From Leptidea sinapis (Eukaryota > Arthropoda > Insecta > Lepidoptera > Pieridae): a stretch of 64,000 bases of DNA. The position numbers were made by a program, and so were the translations under genes. The notes beneath the pieces were generated by a model. The model saw only the letters and a program-made list of their open reading frames with translations, had not been told where the DNA came from and made no database searches. Numbering within the stretch: the stretch's first letter is position 1; every line of letters starts with the position of its first letter. The stretch lies in the NCBI RefSeq assembly GCF_905404315.1, contig NC_066288.1, positions 9,820,501 to 9,884,500 on the forward strand. The letters run 5' to 3'. Positions 12,801-23,080 of the stretch are shown in pieces.

Positions 12801-14802
12801 TGTACAGGAACGCCACACATCAAGATCTATCTGCACTCTATGCAACTATAATAAGCAATTCAACAGTACTGAACTTTTTAATAACAGTAAAGGCTGCTTT
12901 AAAAGGAGTGTTAGTAAAAATCTAAAGGAAGGTTAAATTTAGAGTAATTCACAAACACACACACACACTCTCACCAAACCCCACACACACATATATTGTG
13001 TCTTATTATAAATATTGTAAGTCCGTTATTAGATGTAAGTCCTACAAAATAGTATTATTATAACCTAATTTATGTTCTGTGGATTTTGTGATTTTTTAAA
13101 TAAATAAATATATAATCAGTCTTAACAAGGTTTAGAAATTTTCTACTTTATCATAATCTATTTTAAAGTGTTACAAATATGTTGTGTTAGCAGGCTGTTT
13201 TGCAAAAGAAAAAACTGTGATGAGGCAATGTTACTTCTACCATCCCAAATCTATGACAAAGCCCAGCAGACATTCACAGGCAGCAGTCTTCCTATGATTC
13301 CATATAAAGATATATTATCAAACAATAATGAAAATAGTCAAAACACCATAATGTTTTTGAATACTTATGTATACTTTTACAAAAAAAACCCCAACACACA
13401 CAAAAGTAAACATAATATCCATCCTTTTCTCCTTTAGCTATATATATTTATGTTTTATTAGCAAATAGGTTATTCAAACTTTCGAATGGTACTAGATTTT
13501 TCAGATACACCAAAACCGAGAGGGCCGTACGGCACACTACTCACCCACCAAGTTCTGACTCTTATTTCGTTTATTTCGCATGGTCTTATAGCTTGTTTCA
13601 AAAGCTTTAGCTAGCTTTGATACATTCACTCAAATCATCCTAATTATAAGCAATCTATATTAATTATAAGTAAAAATAATATGCAATGACAGAAATCTGT
13701 GTGCTTGCCAAAATCACTCCCATCTGAGGCATACAGCGCACAGAGTTTCCCGGAAAGGAAAGGTTAAAAACTTTGTTTTACCTTAATAATATAAAATCTC
13801 TATTTGACAATGTTTCCTAATATATTAATGTAGCTAATTAGTGATGTAATGTGCTGTCAATTTAATGAAATTCAAAATATAAATTATAAAATCAATTTCA
13901 AGAAGCTCCCAATCTACCTTCTGCTATAAGTCAACAAAATCTGTTACCAAAAGTGTAGGATTCAACACTTCTGAATAAGAAGCTAGCTAGGCAAGTTGGA
14001 TATATTCTGGGTGCACACTAACTTTAACCTTCTTCCATTATGAACTTCACACTTTTTTCTATCACATACACACAACAAAGTAACAATAATTAGTGTTATT
14101 CTTCCGATAGCTCAATCAATTCTTAGATAGAAATTTAATTAATTTCATTCATGTATGATAAGATCACACATAATTCATTAAAATATTAATTTCATAATAA
14201 AGTAATTAGTAAATCCAAAATTATCACAGGATATTGAACAAGTTAAGGGATCAAAAACAGAAGTTAATCAGTAACCAATAAAAAGAACAATAATTGTTAG
14301 TAATCTATTATGGTTATATGTTTTGAGGTTAAACGAAATTTAAATAGAAATATTTACCATAGTAAGCGATAGCATTGCTCTCCGTGAGATGCACTTTACC
14401 GTCCGCACTTTCATACGCGGGCACCTGGAACGATCGGCAAACATTTTAACACGTCACCGTCAAAAACATCTGTGATCACTGATAACAGTTATAACACTCA
14501 CTTCACTTTACAAACATTTTACTCACTTTGCCTGTAGGGAACTTCTTCAGAAAATCGTTAGATTTGTTGGTTTCACCAAATACGAAATTAGGGGAAACTT
14601 TCAAATCAACTCCCGAATACTTCGCGGCGATCAGCGCCTTGTAAGCACGGAAGTTTTCTGGATAAGTGTAAAGTACCTGCCGGAAATAATTAAAATTATA
14701 CCTAAGACATCCTTACAGAACATAGTTTCACTCATCTTTATACAGGGAAATGGAAGGATTCTAATGATAACGAAAGCTTTAACAACTTACCCCGGTCGCC
14801 AT
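3899..14802 (-). CDS. eEF1gamma: Translation elongation factor 1 gamma (eEF1B-gamma), 9 coding exons
   Basis: Exons, 5' to 3' on the minus strand: 14802-14791, 14676-14527, 14424-14358, 11447-11305, 8570-8430, 6981-6814, 6437-6301, 4715-4546, 4179-3899. They sum to 1269 nt, 422 aa plus TGA, normal for the family. Every junction is GT-AG and keeps frame. Order: GST-like N domain (about 2-82, opening MATGVLYTYPENFRAYKALI), GST-like C domain (about 88-215), a Lys/Glu-rich linker (about 216-262), then the conserved EF1G domain (about 263-422, with FNMDDFKR, FWEKFDPEHYSIW and ending GRKFNQGKIFK). The protein is the scaffold of the eEF1B complex, which recharges eEF1A with GTP in the cytosol. The first exon gives only four codons. 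The introns are heavily invaded by repeats, but no exon is damaged. Identification is from sequence family features and is secure. Confidence 0.97.
5828..5895 (+). repeat. tRNA-derived SINE fragment
   Basis: Lies in the eEF1B-gamma intron between 6301 and 4715. It has a Pol III A-box-like TTGGCTCAGTGGAAGAGCG and a B-box-like GGGTCCGAGTCC, followed by CCCGCATCGTTCA. The last 13 bases recur in the minus-strand copy near 33610. The acceptor ends do not pair, so it is not a tRNA gene. Confidence 0.6.
6545..6800. repeat. 43-bp minisatellite, six units
   Basis: Units starting GGATCAAGTCACCATC begin at 6545, 6588, 6629, 6672, 6715 and 6758. The period is 43 bp, except one 41-bp unit lacking TT. The units are nearly identical, indicating recent expansion. 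The array sits in an eEF1B-gamma intron and ends about 12 bases from the 5' splice site of exon 6814-6981 (donor at 6813-6812). Confidence 0.95.
7325..8103 (+). pseudogene. LINE reverse transcriptase remnant (family C) with internal replacement
   Basis: The first part encodes an RT segment (ITSRSDPANSRPFAVTSLLS, then LLVYLEGYQLINDR), and further frames give SLDIA-like and HINDMLDAST-like pieces. The end matches the C-terminal region seen at 30514-30843 (HTTRQKLAYHPHHLDV type). Frames are broken many times. At 7767-7865 the sequence is instead the 3' tail of another LINE (family B). Lies in an eEF1B-gamma intron. The clade is uncertain (Jockey/R1-like). Confidence 0.7.
7767..7865 (-). repeat. 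3' tail of LINE family B
   Basis: Shares the stretch TTTTCTCAAAATTGATTCC and the later GAGAAGAAGCGGCGCAAGAA with the copies at 11531 and 37681. The RT-bearing copy at 11531-12475 shows that this sequence is the 3' end of a minus-strand LINE. Confidence 0.75.
9262..10790 (+). pseudogene. piggyBac-type transposase remnant
   Basis: A broken transposase in the eEF1B-gamma intron between 11305 and 8570. The N-terminus starts at the ATG at 9262 (MSRRLPQSVILEESRREDEE) with an acidic region that ends in a stop at 9460. Further pieces in changing frames include KPDKYGIK, VATFNVLNIELYAGKQPEGP, FGFSDT, YMPKKKRSVVLISSLH, YNKTKVGVNEVD, and a C-terminal Cys-rich piece with CRGTCKICPDKK. Order and motifs fit piggyBac family transposases. 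Many stops and frameshifts make it inactive. I could not find convincing terminal repeats or TTAA duplications. Confidence 0.8.
11531..12475 (-). pseudogene. LINE family B, 5'-truncated RT with its 3' UTR
   Basis: The minus-strand open frame 12361-11819 gives the C-terminal part of a non-LTR reverse transcriptase (LVDTPVFLGITLDKKLQWGP, YSYFHSIMTYGILLWG-like, then YNTRNKRLLV). Coding similarity continues upstream to about 12475, and downstream after a stop and frameshift (WLCRKSYYSTAEYLNDQTAWD). The segment 11531-11698 is its 3' UTR, which recurs alone at 7767, 37681 and 59215. The motifs resemble Jockey/BS-type elements. Located in an eEF1B-gamma intron. Confidence 0.85.
12535..12830 (-). repeat. 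LINE family C 3' fragment
   Basis: A diverged copy of the region also present at 30590-30935: aagtgatcaccaccaccctc, aatcacaggagtgttgc, gaaggtacccatgttgtatc, and ccttgaaacctcactgtaca appear in the same order. On the minus strand this is the C-terminal RT region and 3' UTR. Confidence 0.65.
12954..12994. repeat. CA-rich microsatellite
   Basis: Runs of (AC)n, interrupted by CTCTCACCAAACCC, in an eEF1B-gamma intron. Confidence 0.7.
13500..13665. repeat. Dispersed repeat, copy 1 of 3
   Basis: Shares gccgtacggcacactac, catggtcttatagcttgtttc and atcctaattataagcaatct with 38910-39065. The second half also matches 25140-25215. No coding potential seen; element class unknown. Confidence 0.6.
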
Positions 14803-14815
14803 GGCTGACTTCAAC

Positions 14816-14822
14816 GAAAGAG
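14816..14822 (-). promoter_or_regulatory. Candidate TCT initiator / 5'TOP tract of eEF1B-gamma
   Basis: The minus strand reads TTTCTCTTTCG about 14-20 bases upstream of the ATG. A short pyrimidine tract at the transcription start is known in genes for translation factors and ribosomal proteins (TOP mRNAs; TCT initiator YYCTTTYY in Drosophila). No transcript data are available, so the start site is an inference. Confidence 0.4.
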
Positions 14823-15355
14823 AAATTTTAGACAGCTGAACTCTGTGTCTAGGTTATGTCTAGGTCAACTTGTCTTATTGAAATGTCAATGTCAAAGATT
14901 CACAACTTGATGCTCAGAGCCAATATCAAGCCGAGAGAAGTAAACAATAAGTTGAGCTGTACAGTACTGACTTCTCTAACCTACGCAAAGCGCAAAGTTT
15001 TGAATTTAACTATTTAATTTTTTTGTAGGTGGATGAACAACTTAAATATGTCTGGGTGACGTTCTCCATAGAGAAAAAGAATACTGTTTTTGAAGTCGGT
15101 TGATTTATTACACTAACTAATAATTCTTCTAAATTTATGTAGGTCTATAAAATTTTAAAATGCAGCATGAACGTAAGCGCATTGCAATTTTATTACAGAC
15201 AGTTCTGCCAATGATCACATCACTACTGTAAGTCATTTAGGAGTTCCATTGATCATCATGTTTTAGTACGATAATTATTTGACCAGAACGACGTTACGGT
15301 AGGTGACTCAAATATCAGTGTAGCATAAAAAAAGATTCGGCCAAGTATCGTTAAT
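14823..15355. other. eEF1B-gamma upstream region
   Basis: Non-coding sequence between the eEF1B-gamma start and the 3' end of the LINE. It must hold the eEF1B-gamma promoter. I see no clear TATA box. Confidence 0.5.
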
Positions 15356-15388
15356 TTAGAATAGAATAGAATAGAATAGAATAGAATA
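15356..15388 (-). repeat. Pentamer tail (TTCTA)n at LINE 3' end
   Basis: About six tandem AGAAT/ATTCT units just downstream of the 3' UTR of the minus-strand LINE. Short tandem tails instead of poly(A) are usual for several non-LTR clades, so this is taken as the element's 3' boundary. Confidence 0.75.
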
Positions 15389-15728
15389 AAAAATTATTGA
15401 TAACAAAAACCACCACCACACAATTATCAAAATGATACAAACCAAAATAAGTAATAATTTCTTAGAACTAACAAATAAAACAAATTAAATAATACAATTT
15501 ATAGCTTAAAACGAAAAAGGTACTGTGCGGCAGTGAATGTCACCAAATGGAGCTAACTCAGTAAAAAGCTGCAATGGCGTGGTGCCAATGTAGCACTGGT
15601 TTTCAGTAGCCCCAACATTATTGAGTCTGAGAGTAGCAGCGACTAGTAATTTTTAAATTTATAATTATGAATATAAGTCCATGAATATAAATAAATAAAT
15701 GCAGTATAGATCTAATTTTTGAATTTAA

Positions 15729-18191
15729 CTATATAGGTATATAGGTATTACTAAGTTGAAGTGGAGGTGGCAAATCATTCCAGCACTTGGTGGCTTGATA
15801 TCTAAAACTTCCCCGAAACGCAGCAGTTCGGTGGCTAGGAATAGCTAATATACGAAAAGCTGACCTCGTATCCATATTCAAAGCTTTATGCTGTCCAAGC
15901 CATTCTAACTTCTGATATAAGTATGCTGGTGTTTTCCAAGCAATTATGCCAAAGAGTAACACAGCAAGGTGTAAATGCCTTCTTCCGTCCATCTTGAGTA
16001 CTTTTGCCTCTTTGAGATATGGTGTAACGTGACTAAGGGGAGGAATATTCCAACAAAATCTAGCGCACGCATTCTGCACTCGCTGTATGGCATTTTTAGT
16101 TTTACTCAGTAGTCGTGGGCCATAAACGGTGCTCATATAATTAAATTTAGAAAGGACGAGAGCATCACACAGACGTATGCGTGTTTCTAAATTTAAGTAT
16201 TGTCTTAATTTATATAACACTTTAAGACGATAAAAACAATTTGAAATTGTCAAGTTTATATATTTTTCGAATCGCAGACTTTCATCCATTATCAGTCCTA
16301 AATTTCTTGCTTCATGCACACGTTCAATTTTATAATTATTAATTTTTATATCAAGATTGTATCGCTCAATTGTATTTAAACCATTCTGTGTACCGAAAAT
16401 CATATATTTTGTTTGAGCTGGGTTGAGAATTAATGAGTTTTACTCTGACCATTTGTAAATTTCGTTTAAATCTGAATTAATTAAATTGATTGCATCAACT
16501 ATGTCGTGAGGATTGAAAGATAAATATAGTTGAATATCATCTGCATACATTTGATACTTACAGTGCTTTATATTTTGCAATATGTCCGCACTATACAAAA
16601 TAAATAAAAGAGGGCCTAATATAGAACCCTGTGGAACTCCTCTTTTCATGTTACTACACTCTGAATAGCGAACTTTACCATCTTCTTCTGTGGTTACAAC
16701 TTTCTGAGCTCTATGACTGAGGTAACTATGAAACCATTATATAGCATTTTCACTGAGTCCATAGTAGGCTAATTTTGATAGTAATAGAGTTAAATTTAAA
16801 GTGTCAAAAGCACGAGAATAATCAAGCAATACTAAAATGGTTACTTTACCCGCATCCTGAGCTGCTAGAATGTTGTCAACTACGTCTAAGACTGCAGTCA
16901 TGGTACCTCTTTTCTTTCTGAACCCGGATTGATGTTCTGGTAAAATTTTATAGGTTTCTAAATAATTTATTAATTGCTTATAAACAATTTTTTCAATTAT
17001 TTTAGAAGGACAAGGAAGAACACTAACGGGTCGAAGGTCTTTAAAGTCATCGGGGTTGTCTTTTTTTGGCACAGGACGGATAATAGGATGACGCCATAAG
17101 TTTGGAAATGAGTTAGTATGGAAGGAGACATTTATTTTTTTAATATTGGAGTTTATATATGTGTTAAAGTATACTTGTTTTTCACGACGCAGTGCTTGAG
17201 GAACATAACGTTTCAAGTCCTTATAAAACTGTACATGTGCTACATTATTAGTTTTACGAGCTCTTTTAAATGCTTCATCCCGCCTTTTCATGATCAATTT
17301 TATATTATACGTAATCCAAGGATATTGAGTATCTCGAGTAAATCGTGTTGTATTAGGTGCATAAAAATCAAACAAAGATATAATAATACTAGTAAAATTG
17401 ACAACTATATCACTTACGTTATTCATTAATAATAATTTGTCCCATGTAATGCTGTCCAGTGATTGTTGAAAACTAATTCTATCAATATTTTTGAAGGGTC
17501 TGTAGGTAATTAATTTTGGTTTCATTTGATGCTTGGGAAAATCCAAGATACATGCCTCTATATGATCCACAACAACTTGTGTGACAGAAAGTGTTCTGTT
17601 AGCACACACACAATCTAGTTGTGTTTCTGAGTGAACAGTGAAATGCGTAGGTGTCGAGACGTGCTGTATTAGATTAAACGAATTTAAAAAAAGTTCAATT
17701 TTTTTAAAGTTCGGATGATTGTTACACAACCCATTAATATTGAAATCACCCAATATAACGACATTGTCACACCAGACAAACGATCCCAAAGATTCCGTTA
17801 ACGCATCAAAAAATGTCTCAGGGTCCATCCACGGAGGGCGATATGCTGTACCGACTACAAGCTTATTACCACTTACCTCGACCTTGAGCCACATTTGTTC
17901 AACCGTAGGAGCAATAGGGTGCGACAGAATCCGCATCGAAATTTCTTTCTTCACGTAAAAGCCAACACCACCCCCGCGCGAGCGCACGCTGGGAGGGCGC
18001 GGCACGTGGTACAGTCTGTAGCCAGCCGGGGCTGGAGCGAGGCCCTCATGCCCAGCGCGCAGCCACGTCTCATTGATACACATCAGATCCACGTTGTGCC
18101 GATCCATTGCTACGAGAAACTCGTCGTGATTTGTGCCAAGGGATCCCGGATTAAGTAGCTCAATTTTTAATTTGTCCTTCCTATTTGGCAT
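15729..18191 (-). pseudogene. LINE ORF2: AP-endonuclease and reverse transcriptase, two nonsense codons
   Basis: One frame runs from the ATG at 18191 to 15729 (821 codons) and is interrupted only by TAA codons at 16739-16737 and 16442-16440. The N-terminal endonuclease shows NPGSLGTN, NETWL (Glu at about 41), GDFNING and VVDH. The RT shows FKDLRPVSVL, HQSGFRKKRG, LLDYSRAFDTLN and the catalytic YADDIQLY (second open segment), followed by the usual C-terminal region. The linker between endonuclease and RT looks shortened: FNTYINSNIKKI is followed almost at once by FPNLWRHPIIRPVPK, which suggests an in-frame deletion. This is a Jockey/CR1-group non-LTR retrotransposon. The few lesions point to a fairly recent insertion. 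Confidence 0.9.
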
Positions 18192-18763
18192 AATTTTTAA
18201 ATATAATATTATATATAATAATTAAATAATATATAAATATATTTAAAGTAGTATATTTAATATGTGTAATAAAGTGATAAAATACTAATAAATAACGATC
18301 AAAAACTATAGCATTAAAGCAACCATACAATAACGAAACTTTTAAATTTATAAGATAATTATATAATATTATAAAAGTATAAATCTCGTTTGATATATAA
18401 CTTTTGAACTGCATAATATAGCTGATTTTAGACCGCATTTTATTTTTGGTGTAATTTATCTTAATAAAATTGAGAACATAATATAATAAATTTCTAATAC
18501 GCAAAACGTGACTTATCACCCCATTTGAAAATTTAAAATTTAAATAATATTTAGATTTGCCGCACAGTACTCTTTTGTATAAATTCGATACTACTATATC
18601 ATTCATAAAATTAAACACTCCTAAGAAACCTATGGAAAAAATATATAATATAAAATTAAAATGAAACATATAGAGATTAAAATAAATATTAAAAAAACTA
18701 ACATATCTGAAATCTAACTGACAGTAACAAATAAATATTAAACACAAAAAACCTTTTTTAAAT
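18181..18763 (-). other. Open frame between LINE ORF1 and ORF2 (188 codons from TTG)
   Basis: The frame is open without a stop from about 18763 to the TAG at 18183-18181, through sequence that is roughly 80% A+T, where stops should be frequent. It has no ATG near its beginning; the first TTG gives 188 codons. The product is rich in Ile, Phe, Tyr, Asn and Leu, with hydrophobic stretches at its start. It overlaps the ATG of ORF2 by 11 bases in another frame. It lies -1 relative to ORF1, whose end carries A AAA AAG (18759-18753) in register. Function unknown; it may be a non-coding spacer that is open by chance. Confidence 0.4.
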
Positions 18764-19724
18764 CAGACTCTGATCGAATTATAAATTTTTTAGACGAACT
18801 GTCTCGTCTAGCATATATCTGACCATCACGAGTTCAGATAAAACGCCAATTTAGTTTTCCGCCTAGTTCACGCGACTTATAGAACAGGTTACGATTATCG
18901 AATGTTAAATGTTCGTTAACGTAGAACCTTTAGGGTTTGTGACCTATGCCGGTCCCCGACGTATCAGCGTGGCGCCGTACCCGGGCCGCGTGCAGCAGCT
19001 CGTCACGCAGGTGTCGGCGAGTGAGCCTACAGACTATGGCTCGCGGGCGCGTGCCCTCACCTCCCGCCGGCCCGCTCGACGTCGCTTCACCCCGCGCGGC
19101 CCGCAGGGCCCCACGCCGGTGCACGTTGACGATGTCACGCTCGTCGATGGCTAGACCTATCTTCTGCACTACGGTGACGACGACATGGAGGAGATTCTCG
19201 CCTCCACTTTCCTCTACTCCGGTAATTTCTACGTCGTTCAGTAGTCGCTCTTGTACGCTATTATTGAGTCGCTTCCGTAACGCATCAAGTGAACTGTTCA
19301 GCTGAGTATTTTGTTGTTGGACGTCTTCGAATTTAATTAAATTTGAGGCGTCCTCAAGATTTGACACCCGTTGTTCTATTGAATCGAGCCTTGTAATTAA
19401 TTCAGATACCAATGAAGACAGTTTTGTCATCTCAACTCTAAAGCCCGACAACTCTGAGCGCAACAGTTGAATTTCTCGAATTAGAGACGGGATCTCGCTT
19501 GGTTCAGAATCGATGGTGACATCTTCGCCATCCTGAGACCGGTTACAGTCTACCCTTTTATTGTTTGATCTTCCTTTACATGACTTACATACCCATTTAT
19601 TACTGAATCTCGAATCAGGACTGATATTGTTGCACTGTCGGTGATATAGAATAGAACACTTACTGCACTTAGAACTGTCAGCCACTGCGAAGAATTTCCC
19701 ACAATCAGGACACTTGTTAGGAAT
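18738..19724 (-). pseudogene. LINE ORF1: PHD-like zinc finger and coiled-coil protein
   Basis: The frame runs 19724 to 18738 (329 codons) with TAA at 18932-18930 and one further TGA (in WRFI-stop-TRDGQIYARR) in frame. The N-terminus has a Cys4-His-Cys3 arrangement (CPDC, CSKC, YHRQC, CKSC). A coiled coil follows (about LIREIQLLRSELSGFRVEM to SIEQRVSNLE), then an RNA-binding-like segment and the C-terminal motif FYVNEHLTFDNRNLFYKSRE. The codon where an initiator is expected reads ATT, so the start may be lost. Known for this group: ORF1p binds element RNA in the retrotransposition particle. It stands 5' of ORF2 in the same element. Confidence 0.85.
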
Positions 19725-19740
19725 TATTTGTTTTAGAAAC

Positions 19741-22194
19741 TAATTAATATAATAATTATAATATCAGAACGTGTAACACTTTCAAAACAAATGTTGTGAG
19801 TACTTTAAAATAATTCAAAGTGCAATATATTTAAATATTAAAATTTAACACAACACAGTTAGAAAACACCAATAATAACACTTTTATTTAATTAATTAAG
19901 AAGTATTAACGTTGTACTATACTGTATATATTATATACATGGGTAAATACAAAACATTTAATATAAGTTTTGTTTTAAATGTCGCTACTACGTGCTCTGT
20001 GCAGTTACGCGGTTGATCTTCCGAATTTGAAGAGTTCCGTTACTTTGTCATGAGTCTCATAAGCAGAACCTAACCAGACTATCACCAAACTACCTTTGAA
20101 GTATATCCTTTCACATAAAAAAAGAATTACCGAAATCGGTTGGCGCAATATTGAGTTATCGTAAATTGTCCGCACATACTTATAGCAAATTTAAGACTAT
20201 TATGATTTTCTCATTGTTGCCATTGTCAGATCTGGACAAAATTGCAATGGGAACACATGGAAAGCACCAACTTTCAAATGAAATTTAAAAGAATTATCAA
20301 AATCGGTTCACCCAGCCGAAAGTTCTGAGGTAACAAACATAAAAAAAACAAACATATCCACGAATTGAGATCGTCCTCTTTTTTTGAAGTTAGTTTAAAC
20401 GAGCAATCTGACCCATTTTGACAAGCGGGACTTGTCTGGGGACTTGTCAAAAATTGTACCATATTTAATAAAACAATATTAATGTTATTAAATTACTTAG
20501 GCTTTTTACATATAGATCTTAAATAAATAAAATTACCTTACCGATGATAAGTCACAACACCTTTTTTTTAAGTCGTTCATGTTTTAAGCACTTTTTATAG
20601 CACACTTAGGCTTGTTGATTGACACACAGCTGACACACGACCAAGGAGAAAAGTGTGCTTACATTGTCTTTAAGCACACTTTTACCGTGTATAGAACGTC
20701 ATTGTGCCTATCACATTTATGTGTTTGTATCTTTTTTCTGTTGCTTTTTTGTTTCATAGACATTCAAATCAGAACGATGCTACAGAAGTTTTCACTTCAA
20801 AACAGTTTCAGCTTAGCTCAAAGTTAAATGTTATTTGAAACAAAATGCTGCTGGGCAAGAAAAGTTATTTGCAGAGATATCGTGTCATTCTCAAGACTTA
20901 CCAAACATATATACAAAAGGTATAATCCAAAATAAACAAAGTATGAGTAGCTCTTGTTACCCTTTTAAAGATAAACGCCACCTATCATTTCTGTCTATTT
21001 GATTTTAAGTATTTTTTTTCTTATCAGTTTAGTTATAATATCACCGAAAGTCTCATGAACATTGCTTCAGTTGTTCCGGAGATTACCCGGAATAAGCAGA
21101 TAGATGGCCAAAATTAATATTGTGTTAATGTTATTTTGATATTTATTTATATTCCATTTAAGAATAAATATCCGGACGACCGAGCCTTGCTCGGATTTTT
21201 AAGAATGTACAAAACTTGAACAAAAAAAAACTAATAGGACATATGGATTCGAACCGGGGTCTTCTGCTTTCCGGATCACCCAATGTCCCATCTGAGCTAT
21301 AATAGTCTTGTATATAGTGGCGAAATTTACCTTTGTATTATAATGTTATTGTAGCTAGATCGATTTATCACCCCCGAAATCCCCTGCATGCTTAATTTTA
21401 TGAAAATCGTTGGAGCCGTGTCCGAGATTCAGATTATATATATATACAAGAATTGCTCGTTTAAAGATATAAGATATATATAGGATAAAGAAGTATGGAA
21501 AATAGATGCTCCTGATCAACCTTATTATTATTCTTAATAATATTAGAATGGTGTAATATCATGAATGTAACATATCCTACCATATTAATATTATAAATGT
21601 GAACGTTTCAGTGTGTGTGTTTTTCGTTTGTTACGCCTTCCGCAAAAAACTACTAAATTAATATAAATTAAACTTTGCAATAATATAGCTTTACTCATAT
21701 GAATAACTCAAAGGCTATAAATTATAAAGATACAGTGTGAATTATCCAAAATATTTAGATAAGACGTAGGAAAAAAATCTGCGAGCTATTAAAATAAAGC
21801 CCACAGGAGTTACAAAAATACATATGATATAATTATAATCAATGATATTAATTTAAACATCATTGATTATAATAGTGATGAATAACATTACGAGCAGAGT
21901 AGGAGTTAAAGTGTGGTCGAATGAGAAGAAATGTTTAGAGTAATTAAATATAATAATTAAAGATTGAAATGGAGTTTCGTTCAAAAAATAATATTTCTGT
22001 ATATTTAATTATAATTTATACCTACATACATAGTAATTATTATAACTGAATATTTTAATTAAAAATATATTATAGTTTATTATGATTTAGTTTATTATCA
22101 ATCAATCAATTTTCGTTTAAAATTTGTAAGAAATATATTAGCATGCATTTATTTAACTTTGTTCGAAAGGAACGTTTATATTGATGTTTATTGC
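19741..22194. other. Intergenic repeat debris
   Basis: No gene recognised. 20100-20420 resembles a common insect dispersed repeat (aaatcggttggcgc... tttgaagttagttt). 21570-21790 is a partial copy of the TATTATAAATGTGAA... element seen complete at 51537-51819. Confidence 0.5.
21236..21312 (-). repeat. tRNA-derived SINE fragment
   Basis: The minus strand has an A-box-like TATAGCTCAGATGGG and a B-box GGTTCGAATCC about 30 bases apart. The ends flanking them cannot form an acceptor stem, so it is not a functional tRNA. Confidence 0.6.
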
Positions 22195-22429
22195 TGCCAC
22201 CTCTTTAAACCGAGTTTAAAAAAGGAGGAGGTTCTTGATTCGACGGTATTTTTTTTGTGTTTGTGACCTCAGAACTTTCGAGTGGGTCTACCAATTTTGA
22301 TGATTCTTTTTATTTAAAGCTGGTGCTTCCCATACTTAGTTAAAGTCAAGAGGCGAGAGCGGGGCCGTGGTGGGATGACCGATTCCAAAAATAACAATTA
22401 ATGTTACTACATTATCTTAATATTACGTG

Positions 22430-22625
22430 CAACGAAGAGCACCTCAAATTGTCAGGGACCCAGTGCTCTGTGAACGGCTAGATCACTTGGCATTCCTACT
22501 GCCGAAATCCACCTTCGCACGACACGCCATGAATTAAGATGTCATCGCCCACCAAGGTGGGCGGCGGTGATCACCTAGCACCAAGACGTGACCTGTACGC
22601 TCGTTTGTTCTCCTTTTCCATAAAA
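22430..22625 (+). pseudogene. LINE family C fragment with internal deletion
   Basis: The plus strand encodes an RT C-terminal piece (VRDPVLCERLDHLAF), then jumps to the later HTTRHA-like part and to the 3' end (gtgatcacctagcaccaagacg). This is the same family as 7325-8103 and 30590-30935. Confidence 0.65.
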
Positions 22626-22977
22626 AAAATATTGTCGTAATAATTTGATTGACTTCAAGGTAGTCTTATATTTTCATTTCATTTTACTTAGGAGAACTCT
22701 AAAAATAAGTAAATTATAAAGTTGTAGAAGTTTAGGCAATTATTTTTTTACTTTTTAATTATATATTATTGACAGTGACAGGTGGACAGGGTGAAGACGT
22801 CTATAAAAGGCGACGTCTCCCTAGCATCGACACCAAATCGTATAATCATATATAGGGAAAAGAGAGCCCTCTCTATACATTATGAGCTGTACCTATATTT
22901 GAAAACTAGCGCCATCTGGAGATTGGCCCTGAAAAAAACTATATATAAGCTCGAAATTATAAAATTCATTTTTAAAG

Positions 22978-23080
22978 TTGTGACGCAATTAAATAACTAA
23001 CTCTACTTTTTAATGTAGGTATCGGAATTTTTTACCATGTTGAATTTGCGCGTAGAGTTAGTTATTTAATTTTGTCACAA
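22978..23080. repeat. Inverted repeat, 29-bp arms
   Basis: The left arm 22978-23006 (TTGTGACGCAATTAAATAAC...) and the right arm 23052-23080 are reverse complements with two mismatches. They are separated by 45 bases. Transcribed RNA would fold into a strong hairpin; it could also be a tiny MITE or the junction of two inverted copies. Confidence 0.85.

Larger units (their letters stand above)
15356..19740 (-). mobile_element. Nearly full-length two-ORF LINE (Jockey/CR1 group)
   Basis: Comprises ORF1, an A+T-rich spacer, ORF2, a 3' UTR and a pentamer tail, in that order on the minus strand, between eEF1B-gamma and calcineurin B. The 5' boundary is not determined and I could not identify a target-site duplication. 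ORF1 is G+C-rich near its end and contrasts sharply with the spacer. Confidence 0.85.

Noticed and set aside
13168..13437. 89-aa plus-strand frame
   Set aside because: Lies in an eEF1B-gamma intron, lacks motifs and ends in low-complexity A-rich sequence.
17118..17429. Plus-strand open frames opposite LINE ORF2 (also 17719-17958, 17895-18158)
   Set aside because: They are antisense shadows of the endonuclease/RT coding sequence.
18946..19305. 119-codon plus-strand frame opposite LINE ORF1
   Set aside because: Antisense to clear ORF1 coding sequence; its length reflects the local G+C richness.
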